Shown piece by piece: positions 17,206 through 24,161 of a stretch of DNA of 64,000 bases (the stretch's first letter is position 1; every line of letters begins with the position of its first letter). The position numbers and the translations under genes were made by a program. The DNA is from Dokdonia sp. GTDB taxonomy: Bacteria > Bacteroidota > Bacteroidia > Flavobacteriales > Flavobacteriaceae. The notes under the pieces are model-generated. The model saw nothing but the letters and a program-made list of their open reading frames with translations. It was not told the origin of the DNA and ran no database searches. The stretch is from contig JAHDIF010000003.1 of NCBI GenBank assembly GCA_020630915.1, positions 248,001 through 312,000 of the forward strand, read 5' to 3'.

Positions 17206-17280
17206 AGGGATTACAAGTTATGGAATCCGTCGTAAAAACTGTGCCAAAACAACAGTTTTAGAATAAAAATAACATTCTAC

Positions 17281-19203
17281 TTAGCTACGACGACGTCTTT
17301 TTCCCGAAAAAGGACTGTTTCCAGACTCTCCTGGACCTCTTTCTGCGCGAGTAGGCTTTCTATCTCCTCTAGATCTATCATTTCTATCTCTACGATCGCT
17401 TGATTCGTTGCGGTCACTGCGGCGATCAGACCTGTTATCACTTCTTCCACCTCTACGATCCGATCTATTGTCATTAGAACTACTTCTACGGTCACTGCGT
17501 CTATCAGAAGATCTTCGTTCGTCTCTACGACCTCCACCGCCGCCTCTGCGACCATCTCTGCCGCCACGGCTGTTTCTGTCTCGGCCACCGCCACCTCGTT
17601 TTCTATCTCGACCGCCGCCGCCTTGGGTTTCTTCTACACTTACTCTACGACCATCTAACTGATAGTCTTCAAAAAGGGCCAATACCTTTTCCTTATGCTC
17701 AGTATCTGTATTAAAGAATGAAAAGCTGTCTTTACAGTCTACACGATAAATACCGTCTTGACCTAATCCAGTCATTTCTTTCAAGAAGTCCTTGAGCTTC
17801 ATCCAGTCAAAATCATCCTTGCGACCCACATTAATGAAGAAACGAGTGGTATCACCAGATTCCTCTTTAGCCGCTGCGGTAGCATTTTGATTAAGATCCT
17901 TAGCTTTCTGGTAATAGTTAAAGAAACGCGTAAATTCTACAGAAAAAACCTTTTTAATAAGCTCTTCCTTTGTATTGTTTTCTAATACTTCTTCTATAGC
18001 GGGTAAATAAGCATCAATATCGTGATTGATCTCTGTATTATTTATACTATTTGCCAAGTGAAAAAGTTGTACCTGAGTTATTTCTTTCCCGTCAGGAATT
18101 GTCTTTTGCTCAAACTTCTTGCCTAGAATTTTTTCTAGCTGCTTGATTTTACGCATTTCACTTTTAGTAACAATGACCATGGAAGTACCAGATTTACCGG
18201 CACGACCTGTTCTTCCAGAACGGTGTGTATAGGTTTCTATCTCGTCTGGTAACTGGTAATTAATTACGTGTGTTATGTCGTCTACATCAATCCCGCGAGC
18301 AGCAACATCAGTAGCAACTAACATTTGAATTTGTCTTTTTCTAAAGCTCTTCATAACCAGGTCACGCTGATTCTGACTTAGATCACCGTGAAGTGAGTTT
18401 GCATTATATCCATCTTGGATAAGTTGTTCCGCAACTTTTTGAGTATCTCGCTTGGTACGACAGAAAATTACAGAGAATATGTCTGGATTTGCATCAGATA
18501 GTCTCTTAAGAGCTGCATAGCGGTCTCTTGTGTGTACTACGTAGTACTCGTGAGATACGTTTTTTGCTCCTTCATTTTTACTACCCACTGTTATTTCTAG
18601 AGGGTTGTGCATAAAGTCTTTTGCGATACGTGCTACTTCTTTGGGCATCGTAGCACTAAATAACCAGGTAAGTTTATCTTCGGGAGTGTCTGCAAGAATG
18701 GTAGTTATATCTTCATAAAAGCCCATATTAAGCATTTCATCTGCCTCGTCAAGTACACAATAGCTTAGCTTTGTAATATCTACTAAACGACGACGCATCA
18801 TATCTTGCATACGTCCAGGTGTAGCTACAATTATTTGAGCTCCTCTATCTATTTCGCGAGCTTGCTCATTAATGTTTGCTCCACCATAAACTGCTACGAC
18901 ACGTAATCCTTTTACGTGCTTTGCATATAGCTTCATTTCATTTGTAATCTGTAAACAAAGTTCACGAGTAGGAGCTATGATAAGACCTTGTGTAGTCTTA
19001 CTCTGAGCATCTACGTGTTGTAATAGAGGAAATCCAAAGGCTGCTGTTTTACCAGTTCCTGTTTGTGCTAATGCTACAAGATCTCTATCTTCTTCTAGTA
19101 ATGTAGGGATTGCTTTTTCTTGAATTGCACTAGGAGTTTCAAATCCCATATCTGCAATAGCTTGTAGTAAGGGCGCATTTAGGCCCAATTGATCAAATGT
19201 CAT
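17281..19203 (-). CDS. deaD: DEAD-box RNA helicase, DeaD/CsdA type
   Basis: 640 residues, cytoplasmic. All helicase motifs are visible: Q motif (PSAIQEKAIP), AQTGTGKTAA, PTRELC, TPGR, DEAD in VLDEADEML, SAT, and HRSGRTGRAG in the second RecA domain. Next comes a DbpA-type RNA-binding fold (FFINVGRKDDFDWMKLKDFL, residues ~475-550), then a ~90-residue tail of RGG, RRSDRRS and SDR repeats for non-specific RNA binding. This is the CsdA/DeaD layout used in ribosome assembly and cold adaptation. The leader holds two adjacent hairpins (19280-19315), which suggests autoregulation or temperature control. Confidence 0.95.
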   Translation of the reverse strand: MTFDQLGLNAPLLQAIADMGFETPSAIQEKAIPTLLEEDRDLVALAQTGTGKTAAFGFPLLQHVDAQSKTTQGLIIAPTRELCLQITNEMKLYAKHVKGLRVVAVYGGANINEQAREIDRGAQIIVATPGRMQDMMRRRLVDITKLSYCVLDEADEMLNMGFYEDITTILADTPEDKLTWLFSATMPKEVARIAKDFMHNPLEITVGSKNEGAKNVSHEYYVVHTRDRYAALKRLSDANPDIFSVIFCRTKRDTQKVAEQLIQDGYNANSLHGDLSQNQRDLVMKSFRKRQIQMLVATDVAARGIDVDDITHVINYQLPDEIETYTHRSGRTGRAGKSGTSMVIVTKSEMRKIKQLEKILGKKFEQKTIPDGKEITQVQLFHLANSINNTEINHDIDAYLPAIEEVLENNTKEELIKKVFSVEFTRFFNYYQKAKDLNQNATAAAKEESGDTTRFFINVGRKDDFDWMKLKDFLKEMTGLGQDGIYRVDCKDSFSFFNTDTEHKEKVLALFEDYQLDGRRVSVEETQGGGGRDRKRGGGGRDRNSRGGRDGRRGGGGGRRDERRSSDRRSDRRSSSNDNRSDRRGGRSDNRSDRRSDRNESSDRRDRNDRSRGDRKPTRAERGPGESGNSPFSGKRRRRS

Positions 19204-19279
19204 TGTATTCTATTTTATACGTTAGGTGCTGTAAGAAGCGCAACGACGTATAAAAAACCACTTGCTTCGATCAACACGG

Positions 19280-19315
19280 TCGCTAGTATTTCTAGCGAAA
19301 CCTCACCCTGAGGTT
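19280..19315 (-). promoter_or_regulatory. Two adjacent hairpins in the deaD leader
   Basis: Read on the minus strand, AACCTCA/TGAGGTT (7 bp, 3-nt loop) is followed without gap by TCGCTAG/CTAGCGA (7 bp, 5-nt loop). Both lie in the ~120-nt leader between the putative promoter and the ATG at 19203. Confidence 0.6.
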
Positions 19316-19324
19316 GTGAAGGTG

Positions 19325-19332
19325 CAAAAGTA
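19325..19332 (-). promoter_or_regulatory. -7 box (TACTTTTG) of deaD
   Basis: Minus-strand TACTTTTG fits TAnnTTTG and would give a leader of about 115 nt. No TTG at the usual distance is seen. Confidence 0.45.
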
Positions 19333-19375
19333 CTATTAATTAATGGATTGTAAATTTTTAAGACAATTATTCTTT

Positions 19376-19942
19376 TTATAAGGCATCTAAGAATACTTTC
19401 ATAGCCTTACCACGGTGACCTATTTTGTTCTTAAGAGGCAACGCCATTTGTGCAAAAGTGGCTTCATATCCTTCAGGTTGAAAGATAGGATCGTACCCAA
19501 ATCCTCCATCACCCATACGTTCTTTAGTAATCTTTCCTTTACAAATACCTTCAAAGGTTGTGATGGTATTTGCTTTCGCGAAAGCGATAACTGTTTTAAA
19601 CTGGGCGGTACGCTCAGATCGCGTTGCAAGTGCAATAAGAAGTTTGTTCATATTGTCTTGCGCATTCTTTTGTGGACCTGCATATCGAGCCGAATACACT
19701 CCGGGAGCACCATCAAGTGCTAACACTTCAAGTCCTGTGTCATCTGCAAAGCAATCATAGCCGAAATTCTCTTTTACATAGCGCGCTTTTAGAATAGCAT
19801 TACCCTCAATGGTAGGAGCATCTTCTACAATATCTTCTGTACAGCCTATATCTTTAAGTCCTTTAATCTTAATGTGATCAGGCACTAACGATTGTACTTC
19901 TTTAAGTTTGTTTGGGTTGTTGGTGGCAAATACGAGTGTCAT
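19376..19942 (-). CDS. rdgB: Non-canonical purine NTP pyrophosphatase RdgB/HAM1
   Basis: 188 residues. It hydrolyses ITP, dITP and XTP to monophosphates and so keeps them out of DNA and RNA. Family motifs: TNNPNKLKEVQ at the N-terminus, the DDTGLEVLALDGAPGVYSARYAG active-site region, and GDGGFGYDPIFQPEGY plus HRGKAM at the end. The palindrome at 19572-19585 encodes VIAFAKANTITT, the surface strand-turn before FEGICKG. It is the downstream partner of the VTT gene with no gap (19942/19943), probably one transcript. Confidence 0.95.
   Translation of the reverse strand: MTLVFATNNPNKLKEVQSLVPDHIKIKGLKDIGCTEDIVEDAPTIEGNAILKARYVKENFGYDCFADDTGLEVLALDGAPGVYSARYAGPQKNAQDNMNKLLIALATRSERTAQFKTVIAFAKANTITTFEGICKGKITKERMGDGGFGYDPIFQPEGYEATFAQMALPLKNKIGHRGKAMKVFLDAL
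19572..19585. repeat. Dispersed palindrome, copy 6 (AFAKA frame)
   Basis: Perfect GCTTTCGCGAAAGC inside rdgB. Confidence 0.95.
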
Positions 19943-20557
19943 CTATAGTATGCTAAAAATGGCTGCGCCATAGATAGCAAATCTAACAAAACGCAATAAA
20001 CCAAAGAGTAAATAATAACTGAAATTAAAGCGTATCATTCCTGCAGCAAGGCTGGATATAGCAAAAGGTATAGGAAGTAAAGCACCTACTACAATTAAAA
20101 AACCACCCCATTTTCGAGCGTTTTTAATGTGTTTTGCCATTTTTACTTCTAGGTATTGGTAAATGCGCTCTATTTTAAGAGCGGCTCTACCTGTAAAGTA
20201 TGACACTATGCCTCCGGCATAGGATAATACTGCAAGCAAACTTAGGTATAGTGTAGGACTGTCTGTCTTGCCACTCCAAGCGATAAATAACTCTGGCGGA
20301 ATAATACCAAGAATAGATTCTGAAAGGAAAAAGAGTCCAAGAATTAATGCCGATGAATAGTTCTCTATCACATACCCAAGTGCATCATTAATATCTATAA
20401 CAAAATAGTGTATGGCAAGTAAAATACTCACCACAAGAAGTATGGGCGGGACAGCCTTTTTTAATGCATCACCAAGAAACCTATAAAACCCTGTGTAAGA
20501 GTAATATTGATGCACGAGTTGTATGCGCGATTTTTTTCTTGTTTTTGTAATTGACAT
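19943..20557 (-). CDS. VTT-domain (DedA/SNARE-associated-like) membrane protein
   Basis: 204 residues with about five membrane helices. The VTT core is recognisable: FFLSESILGIIPPELFIAWSG, then LAVLSYAGGIVSYFTGRAA, then GGFLIVVGALLPIPFAISSLAAGMIRFN, with the Pro/Gly re-entrant hairpins of the fold. DedA-family members flip undecaprenyl phosphate or other lipids. This short variant belongs to a less-studied subgroup, so the cargo is an inference. Directly abuts rdgB downstream. Confidence 0.85.
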   Translation of the reverse strand: MSITKTRKKSRIQLVHQYYSYTGFYRFLGDALKKAVPPILLVVSILLAIHYFVIDINDALGYVIENYSSALILGLFFLSESILGIIPPELFIAWSGKTDSPTLYLSLLAVLSYAGGIVSYFTGRAALKIERIYQYLEVKMAKHIKNARKWGGFLIVVGALLPIPFAISSLAAGMIRFNFSYYLLFGLLRFVRFAIYGAAIFSIL

Positions 20558-20651
20558 TATCTAGTATACCTAATAGCATAATAGACGTAAAATTACGACG
20601 GTGGTTACAATTTTATAGCCAATTGTTTCTTAAAAGAAATCAAATCTATTT

Positions 20652-21125
20652 CTATCTATGATGATAAGGTTCTCCTTTTAGAATAGTAAAACCTCGATAT
20701 AGCTGTTCTGTTATAAAAAGGCGTATCATCTGGTGGCTAAAAGTCATTTGGGATAATGCGATTTTGCCTTGTGAAGAATTATAGACGGCATCAGAAAATC
20801 CGTAAGGACCTCCTATAACAAGCACCAAGGTTTTATAGCCTGCATTCATTTTTTTCTGAAGGAATTTAGAAAAGCCTACACTTGTAAATTCTTTTCCGTT
20901 TTCGTCTAATAAAACAAGGTGATCTTGAGAGCCTACTTTAGAAAGAATGAGTTCACCTTCCTTTTCTTTTTGTTGTGCTTCACTTAGGTTTTTTACCTTT
21001 TTGAGATCAGGAATAACTTCTATAGAAAATTTTATGTAATGGTTCAATCGCTTGCTATATTCTTCAACGAGTGCGAGCAGCTTTTTATCATCTGTTTTTC
21101 CTATGCAAAGGAGCTTTATATTCAT
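20652..21125 (-). CDS. rlmH: 23S rRNA (pseudouridine1915-N3)-methyltransferase RlmH
   Basis: 157 residues, the normal length when started at the ATG at 21125 (MNIKLLCIGKT); the upstream extension has no family counterpart. It is a SPOUT methyltransferase acting on helix 69 of 70S ribosomes. Motifs: IGKTDDKKL, LLDENGKEFTSVGFSKFL, the SAM loop LVIGGPYGFSDAVY, and the C-terminal LSQMTFSHQMIRLFITEQLYRGFTILKGEPYHHR. The gene is divergent from nadC, 69 bp apart. Confidence 0.97.
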   Translation of the reverse strand: MNIKLLCIGKTDDKKLLALVEEYSKRLNHYIKFSIEVIPDLKKVKNLSEAQQKEKEGELILSKVGSQDHLVLLDENGKEFTSVGFSKFLQKKMNAGYKTLVLVIGGPYGFSDAVYNSSQGKIALSQMTFSHQMIRLFITEQLYRGFTILKGEPYHHR

Positions 21126-21194
21126 ATACCAAAAGTACAAATAAGCGCTTTTATTTTTCCCAAGGTTGATGTGCATTTGTTATTTTTACAAAAA

Positions 21195-22064
21195 ATGATC
21201 TATATGATATCAAAAGAGCAATTTGATTTTGAAGTACAAGGCATCATACAAAATGCAATTAGAGAAGATGTAGGAGATGGAGATCATAGTAGTCTGGCCT
21301 GTATTCCAGAGACGGCAACGGGTAAAGCAAAACTACTTGTGAAAGATGAAGGGATTCTTGCTGGGGTTGCTTTCGCGAAAGCGGTATTTGCCTACGTAGA
21401 TCCTGCGCTAGAAATCGAAGTGCTTCTTGATGACGGCGCTTCAGTAAAGTACGGGGATATTGCTTTTTATGTATCTGGTTCTTCACAATCCATCTTAAAA
21501 GCCGAACGACTCGTTCTAAATGCGATGCAACGAATGAGTGCTATTGCAACAAAAACTGCTTTTTTTGTAAACTTACTAGAAGGAACAGGCACTAAAATAC
21601 TAGACACACGTAAGACCACTCCGGGATTAAGAGCCCTAGAAAAATGGGCGGTAAAAATAGGTGGCGGAGAGAACCATAGGTTTGCATTGTATGATATGAT
21701 AATGCTTAAGGATAATCATATTGATTTTGCAGGAGGTATTGCTCAAGCGATATCACAAACCGTTGCGTATCTCGATAGAACAGATCGTGACCTCAGAATT
21801 ATTGTAGAAGCTCGCGATCTTACAGAAATTAAAGAAATCCTGCAAAGTCACGAGCATGTATATCGTATTCTTATTGACAACTTTAATTATGAAGATACTC
21901 GCAAGGCTGTAGAGTTAATTGGTGACAAGTGCCTTACAGAGTCCTCTGGCGGTATAAATGAAGAAACGATAAGAGATTATGCACTATGTGGAGTAGACTA
22001 TATTTCTAGTGGCGCTCTCACACACTCTGTTTATAATTTAGATCTAAGTCTTAAAGCAGTTTAA
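21195..22064 (+). CDS. nadC: Quinolinate phosphoribosyltransferase (nicotinate-nucleotide pyrophosphorylase)
   Basis: 289 residues when started at the ATG at 21195; a second ATG nine bases on is equally plausible. The enzyme converts quinolinate and PRPP to nicotinate mononucleotide in de novo NAD synthesis. Motifs: REDVGDGDHSS, the TRKTTPGLRALEKWAVKIGGGENHRFALYDMIMLKDNHI block, ARDLTE, ESSGGI and GVDYISSGALTHS. The palindrome at 21369-21382 encodes GVAFAKAVFAYVDP, where other NadC proteins usually have a similar hydrophobic/Lys helix. Overlaps the next gene by one base (TAATG), so it is co-transcribed. Confidence 0.96.
   Translation: MIYMISKEQFDFEVQGIIQNAIREDVGDGDHSSLACIPETATGKAKLLVKDEGILAGVAFAKAVFAYVDPALEIEVLLDDGASVKYGDIAFYVSGSSQSILKAERLVLNAMQRMSAIATKTAFFVNLLEGTGTKILDTRKTTPGLRALEKWAVKIGGGENHRFALYDMIMLKDNHIDFAGGIAQAISQTVAYLDRTDRDLRIIVEARDLTEIKEILQSHEHVYRILIDNFNYEDTRKAVELIGDKCLTESSGGINEETIRDYALCGVDYISSGALTHSVYNLDLSLKAV
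21369..21382. repeat. Dispersed palindrome, copy 7 (AFAKA frame)
   Basis: Perfect GCTTTCGCGAAAGC inside nadC. Confidence 0.95.
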
Positions 22065-22990
22065 TGAAACAAACGCTGGAAGATAGATTAATGCGTTTTA
22101 AACCCTTTAGGTTTATCATTTCATTGTTACAGAAAGTAATTCTGCCAGGTTTTGAAGGATTATCGCTGTACGTTTTGCTTAAAATTTATCTTACAGGAAT
22201 TTTAGAAGGTGCGTTTTCTGCCAGAGCGGGGAGTGTAGCTTTTAGTTTTTTTATGGCTATTTTTCCAGCCTTACTATTCTTGTTAAACTTGATACCTTAC
22301 GTTCCTATAGATCAGTTTGACCAAAAATTTCTTACGTTTATTTATGATTTAATGCCTAGTCAGTCTGAAGTGTACTTTAGGCCTATTGTAAATGACATAT
22401 TTCATAATCAACGAGCGGGGCTGTTATCATTTACAGGTATTCTTACCTTGTTTTTAATGGCAAATGGTGTGAATGCAGCTTTTAGTGGATTTGAAAATTC
22501 TTTTCATATTACGATGAATAGAGGTTTTATACGTCAGTATATCATTGCCATAGGCGTATCTCTTATTCTGGCATTGTTATTGGTTACTACTATTGTAGTG
22601 ATTATTTATTTTGAATATTTACTCAATACACTAAGAGATAGAGATTTGATGAGTAACGATACAGACATTACGTTATTAGGCATAGGGAGTTATGTATTTT
22701 TTGTAGCGATGATTTATATAGTAGTGGCTACGCTCTATTTTTTTGGAACAAAATCTGGTAGAGAGAGTCGGTTTTTCTCCCCTGGAGCTTTTATGACGAC
22801 CCTATTAATTATGCTTACTACGTATCTCTTTGGGATATACATTGACAACTTTTCTAATTATAATGAACTATATGGCTCCATAGGAGCACTTTTAATAATG
22901 ATGTTATATATTTGGCTAAACTCTAATCTTTTATTACTAGGTTTTGAGCTTAATGCATCATTACATCAATTAAGACGGATAAAGAATTGA
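22064..22990 (+). CDS. YihY/BrkB-family inner-membrane protein
   Basis: 308 residues with about six membrane helices. The family block is seen in AFSARAGSVAFSFFMAIFPALLFLLNLIPYVP, in GILTLFLMANGVNAAFSGFENSF and in YGSIGALLIMMLYIWLNSNLLLLGFELNA. Once thought to be RNase BN, the family is now recognised only as a conserved membrane protein, in some reports an envelope lipid transporter. It is the second gene after nadC, with a one-base start-stop overlap. Confidence 0.9.
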   Translation: MKQTLEDRLMRFKPFRFIISLLQKVILPGFEGLSLYVLLKIYLTGILEGAFSARAGSVAFSFFMAIFPALLFLLNLIPYVPIDQFDQKFLTFIYDLMPSQSEVYFRPIVNDIFHNQRAGLLSFTGILTLFLMANGVNAAFSGFENSFHITMNRGFIRQYIIAIGVSLILALLLVTTIVVIIYFEYLLNTLRDRDLMSNDTDITLLGIGSYVFFVAMIYIVVATLYFFGTKSGRESRFFSPGAFMTTLLIMLTTYLFGIYIDNFSNYNELYGSIGALLIMMLYIWLNSNLLLLGFELNASLHQLRRIKN

Positions 22991-23024
22991 AAATTAATAC
23001 AAACCCTAATTAAATAAATAAACA

Positions 23025-23585
23025 ATGAAAAAATTAATTTTAGCAGTAATAGCAATAGCAAGTATTACATTAGGACAAGCACAGACAAAAGTAGGTGACG
23101 TAACAATGCCTAACACGATGACATTAGAAGGCGCAGAACTTGTATTAAATGGCGCAGGAATTAGAGAAAAAGTATTTATCGACTTATACGCTGTTGGACT
23201 ATATGTGCCTCAAAAAACTAAGAAAGCAAAAGATATTATTAATGCAGATGAGTCTATGGCGATGAAACTAGAGATCATCTCCTTTTTGATCTCAAGTGAT
23301 AAAATGATAAGTGCCATTAATGATGGATTTGATCTTTCTATGAGTTATGATACCTCTTCTTTAAAGAGTGAAATCGAGACTTTTAAAGGTTTTTTCTCTG
23401 AAAAAATAGTGCAAGGAAACGTTTTTGATATTATGTATGTAAAAGACAAAGGGACTGTAGTTTCTAAAAACGGAAATGAAGTAGGAGTGATCAAAGGATT
23501 AGAATTTAAGAAAGCTCTTTTTGGGATTTGGTTAGGTTCTCAGCCTGTTGATAAGGATCTTAAGAAAGGTTTGCTTAAGGCTTAA
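23025..23585 (+). CDS. Secreted chalcone-isomerase-like protein
   Basis: 186 residues with a signal peptide (MKKLILAVIAIASITLGQAQ). The chalcone-isomerase fold signature is LNGAGIREKVFIDLYAVGLYVPQKTKKAKDII followed by the FLISSDKMISAINDGFDLS helix and EVGVIKGLEFKKALFGIWLG. Bacterial members of this family do not make flavonoids; a fatty-acid-binding role is plausible. Expected location is the periplasm. Next to a DUF2147 gene 45 bp downstream. Confidence 0.88.
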   Translation: MKKLILAVIAIASITLGQAQTKVGDVTMPNTMTLEGAELVLNGAGIREKVFIDLYAVGLYVPQKTKKAKDIINADESMAMKLEIISFLISSDKMISAINDGFDLSMSYDTSSLKSEIETFKGFFSEKIVQGNVFDIMYVKDKGTVVSKNGNEVGVIKGLEFKKALFGIWLGSQPVDKDLKKGLLKA

Positions 23586-23630
23586 TAGAACTTCTAGCAT
23601 ACTTTCCTTTTAAAAGTATAAACTTTCGAT

Positions 23631-24065
23631 ATGAAGAAGTCCACCTTGCTTGTAGCACTAGTTTTTGTGACGCTACAGTCTTTCGGTCAAGGTCCCGCTT
23701 CTATTTTAGGTAAATGGAAGACTATAGACGATGAAACTGGTGAGGCAAAGTCTATCATTGAGATCTATGAAAAAGAAGGTTTGTTTTTTGGAAAAATCGA
23801 TCACATCATAAACCCAGCAGATAGGGACAAAACTTGTATTTACTGTGAGGGTAATGAAAAAGACCTTCCTCTTATAGGTTTAACTATTATTAAGAATCTT
23901 AAAGAAGAAGATGGAGAATATAGTGGCGGAACCATCTTTGATCCAGAAAAAGGAAAAAAGTATAAAGCAAAACTATGGGTAGATGAAGACAATAAAAGCC
24001 TACTCAATGTAAGAGGTTATATAGCCTTTTTGTTCAGAACGCAACAATGGGTTCGCGCCGAATAG
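23631..24065 (+). CDS. DUF2147 secreted protein
   Basis: 144 residues with a signal peptide (MKKSTLLVALVFVTLQSFGQ). The DUF2147 pattern is clear: ILGKWKTIDDETGEAKSIIEIYEKEGLFFGKID, then CIYCEGNEKDLPLIGLTIIKNLK, GGTIFDPEKGKKYKAKLWV and LNVRGYIAFLFRTQQWVR. The fold is a small beta barrel, lipocalin-like, and the ligand is unknown. A terminator follows immediately. Confidence 0.92.
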   Translation: MKKSTLLVALVFVTLQSFGQGPASILGKWKTIDDETGEAKSIIEIYEKEGLFFGKIDHIINPADRDKTCIYCEGNEKDLPLIGLTIIKNLKEEDGEYSGGTIFDPEKGKKYKAKLWVDEDNKSLLNVRGYIAFLFRTQQWVRAE

Positions 24066-24086
24066 CAAGGTATTTACGATAAACAA

Positions 24087-24120
24087 AAACCGTTCATAAA
24101 TTGAGCGGTTTTTTCTTTTT
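24087..24120 (+). terminator. Rho-independent terminator after the DUF2147 gene
   Basis: AAACCGTTCA pairs with TGAGCGGTTT (one G-U), followed by TTTTTCTTTTT. Confidence 0.85.
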
Positions 24121-24123
24121 AAC

Positions 24124-24137
24124 GCTTTCGCGAAAGC
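24124..24137. repeat. Dispersed palindrome, copy 8 (intergenic)
   Basis: Perfect GCTTTCGCGAAAGC, C/G-flanked, between the terminator and the priA -7 box, centred 18-19 bp before it. Confidence 0.95.
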
Positions 24138-24148
24138 GCACTAAATCC

Positions 24149-24156
24149 TACATTTG
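24149..24156 (+). promoter_or_regulatory. -7 box (TACATTTG) of priA
   Basis: TACATTTG ends six bases before the GTG start codon, so the transcript may have almost no leader. The -33 region is filled by the palindrome and has no TTG. Confidence 0.6.
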
Positions 24157-24161
24157 ATAAC

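Noticed and set aside
17408-17662. Plus-strand frame opposite the deaD tail
   Set aside because: A shadow of the RGG/RS-rich tail; composition mirrors it.
18850-18862. Another palindrome-like string, ATTTCGCGAGCTTG
   Set aside because: Only the central 8 bases match; too weak to count as a copy.
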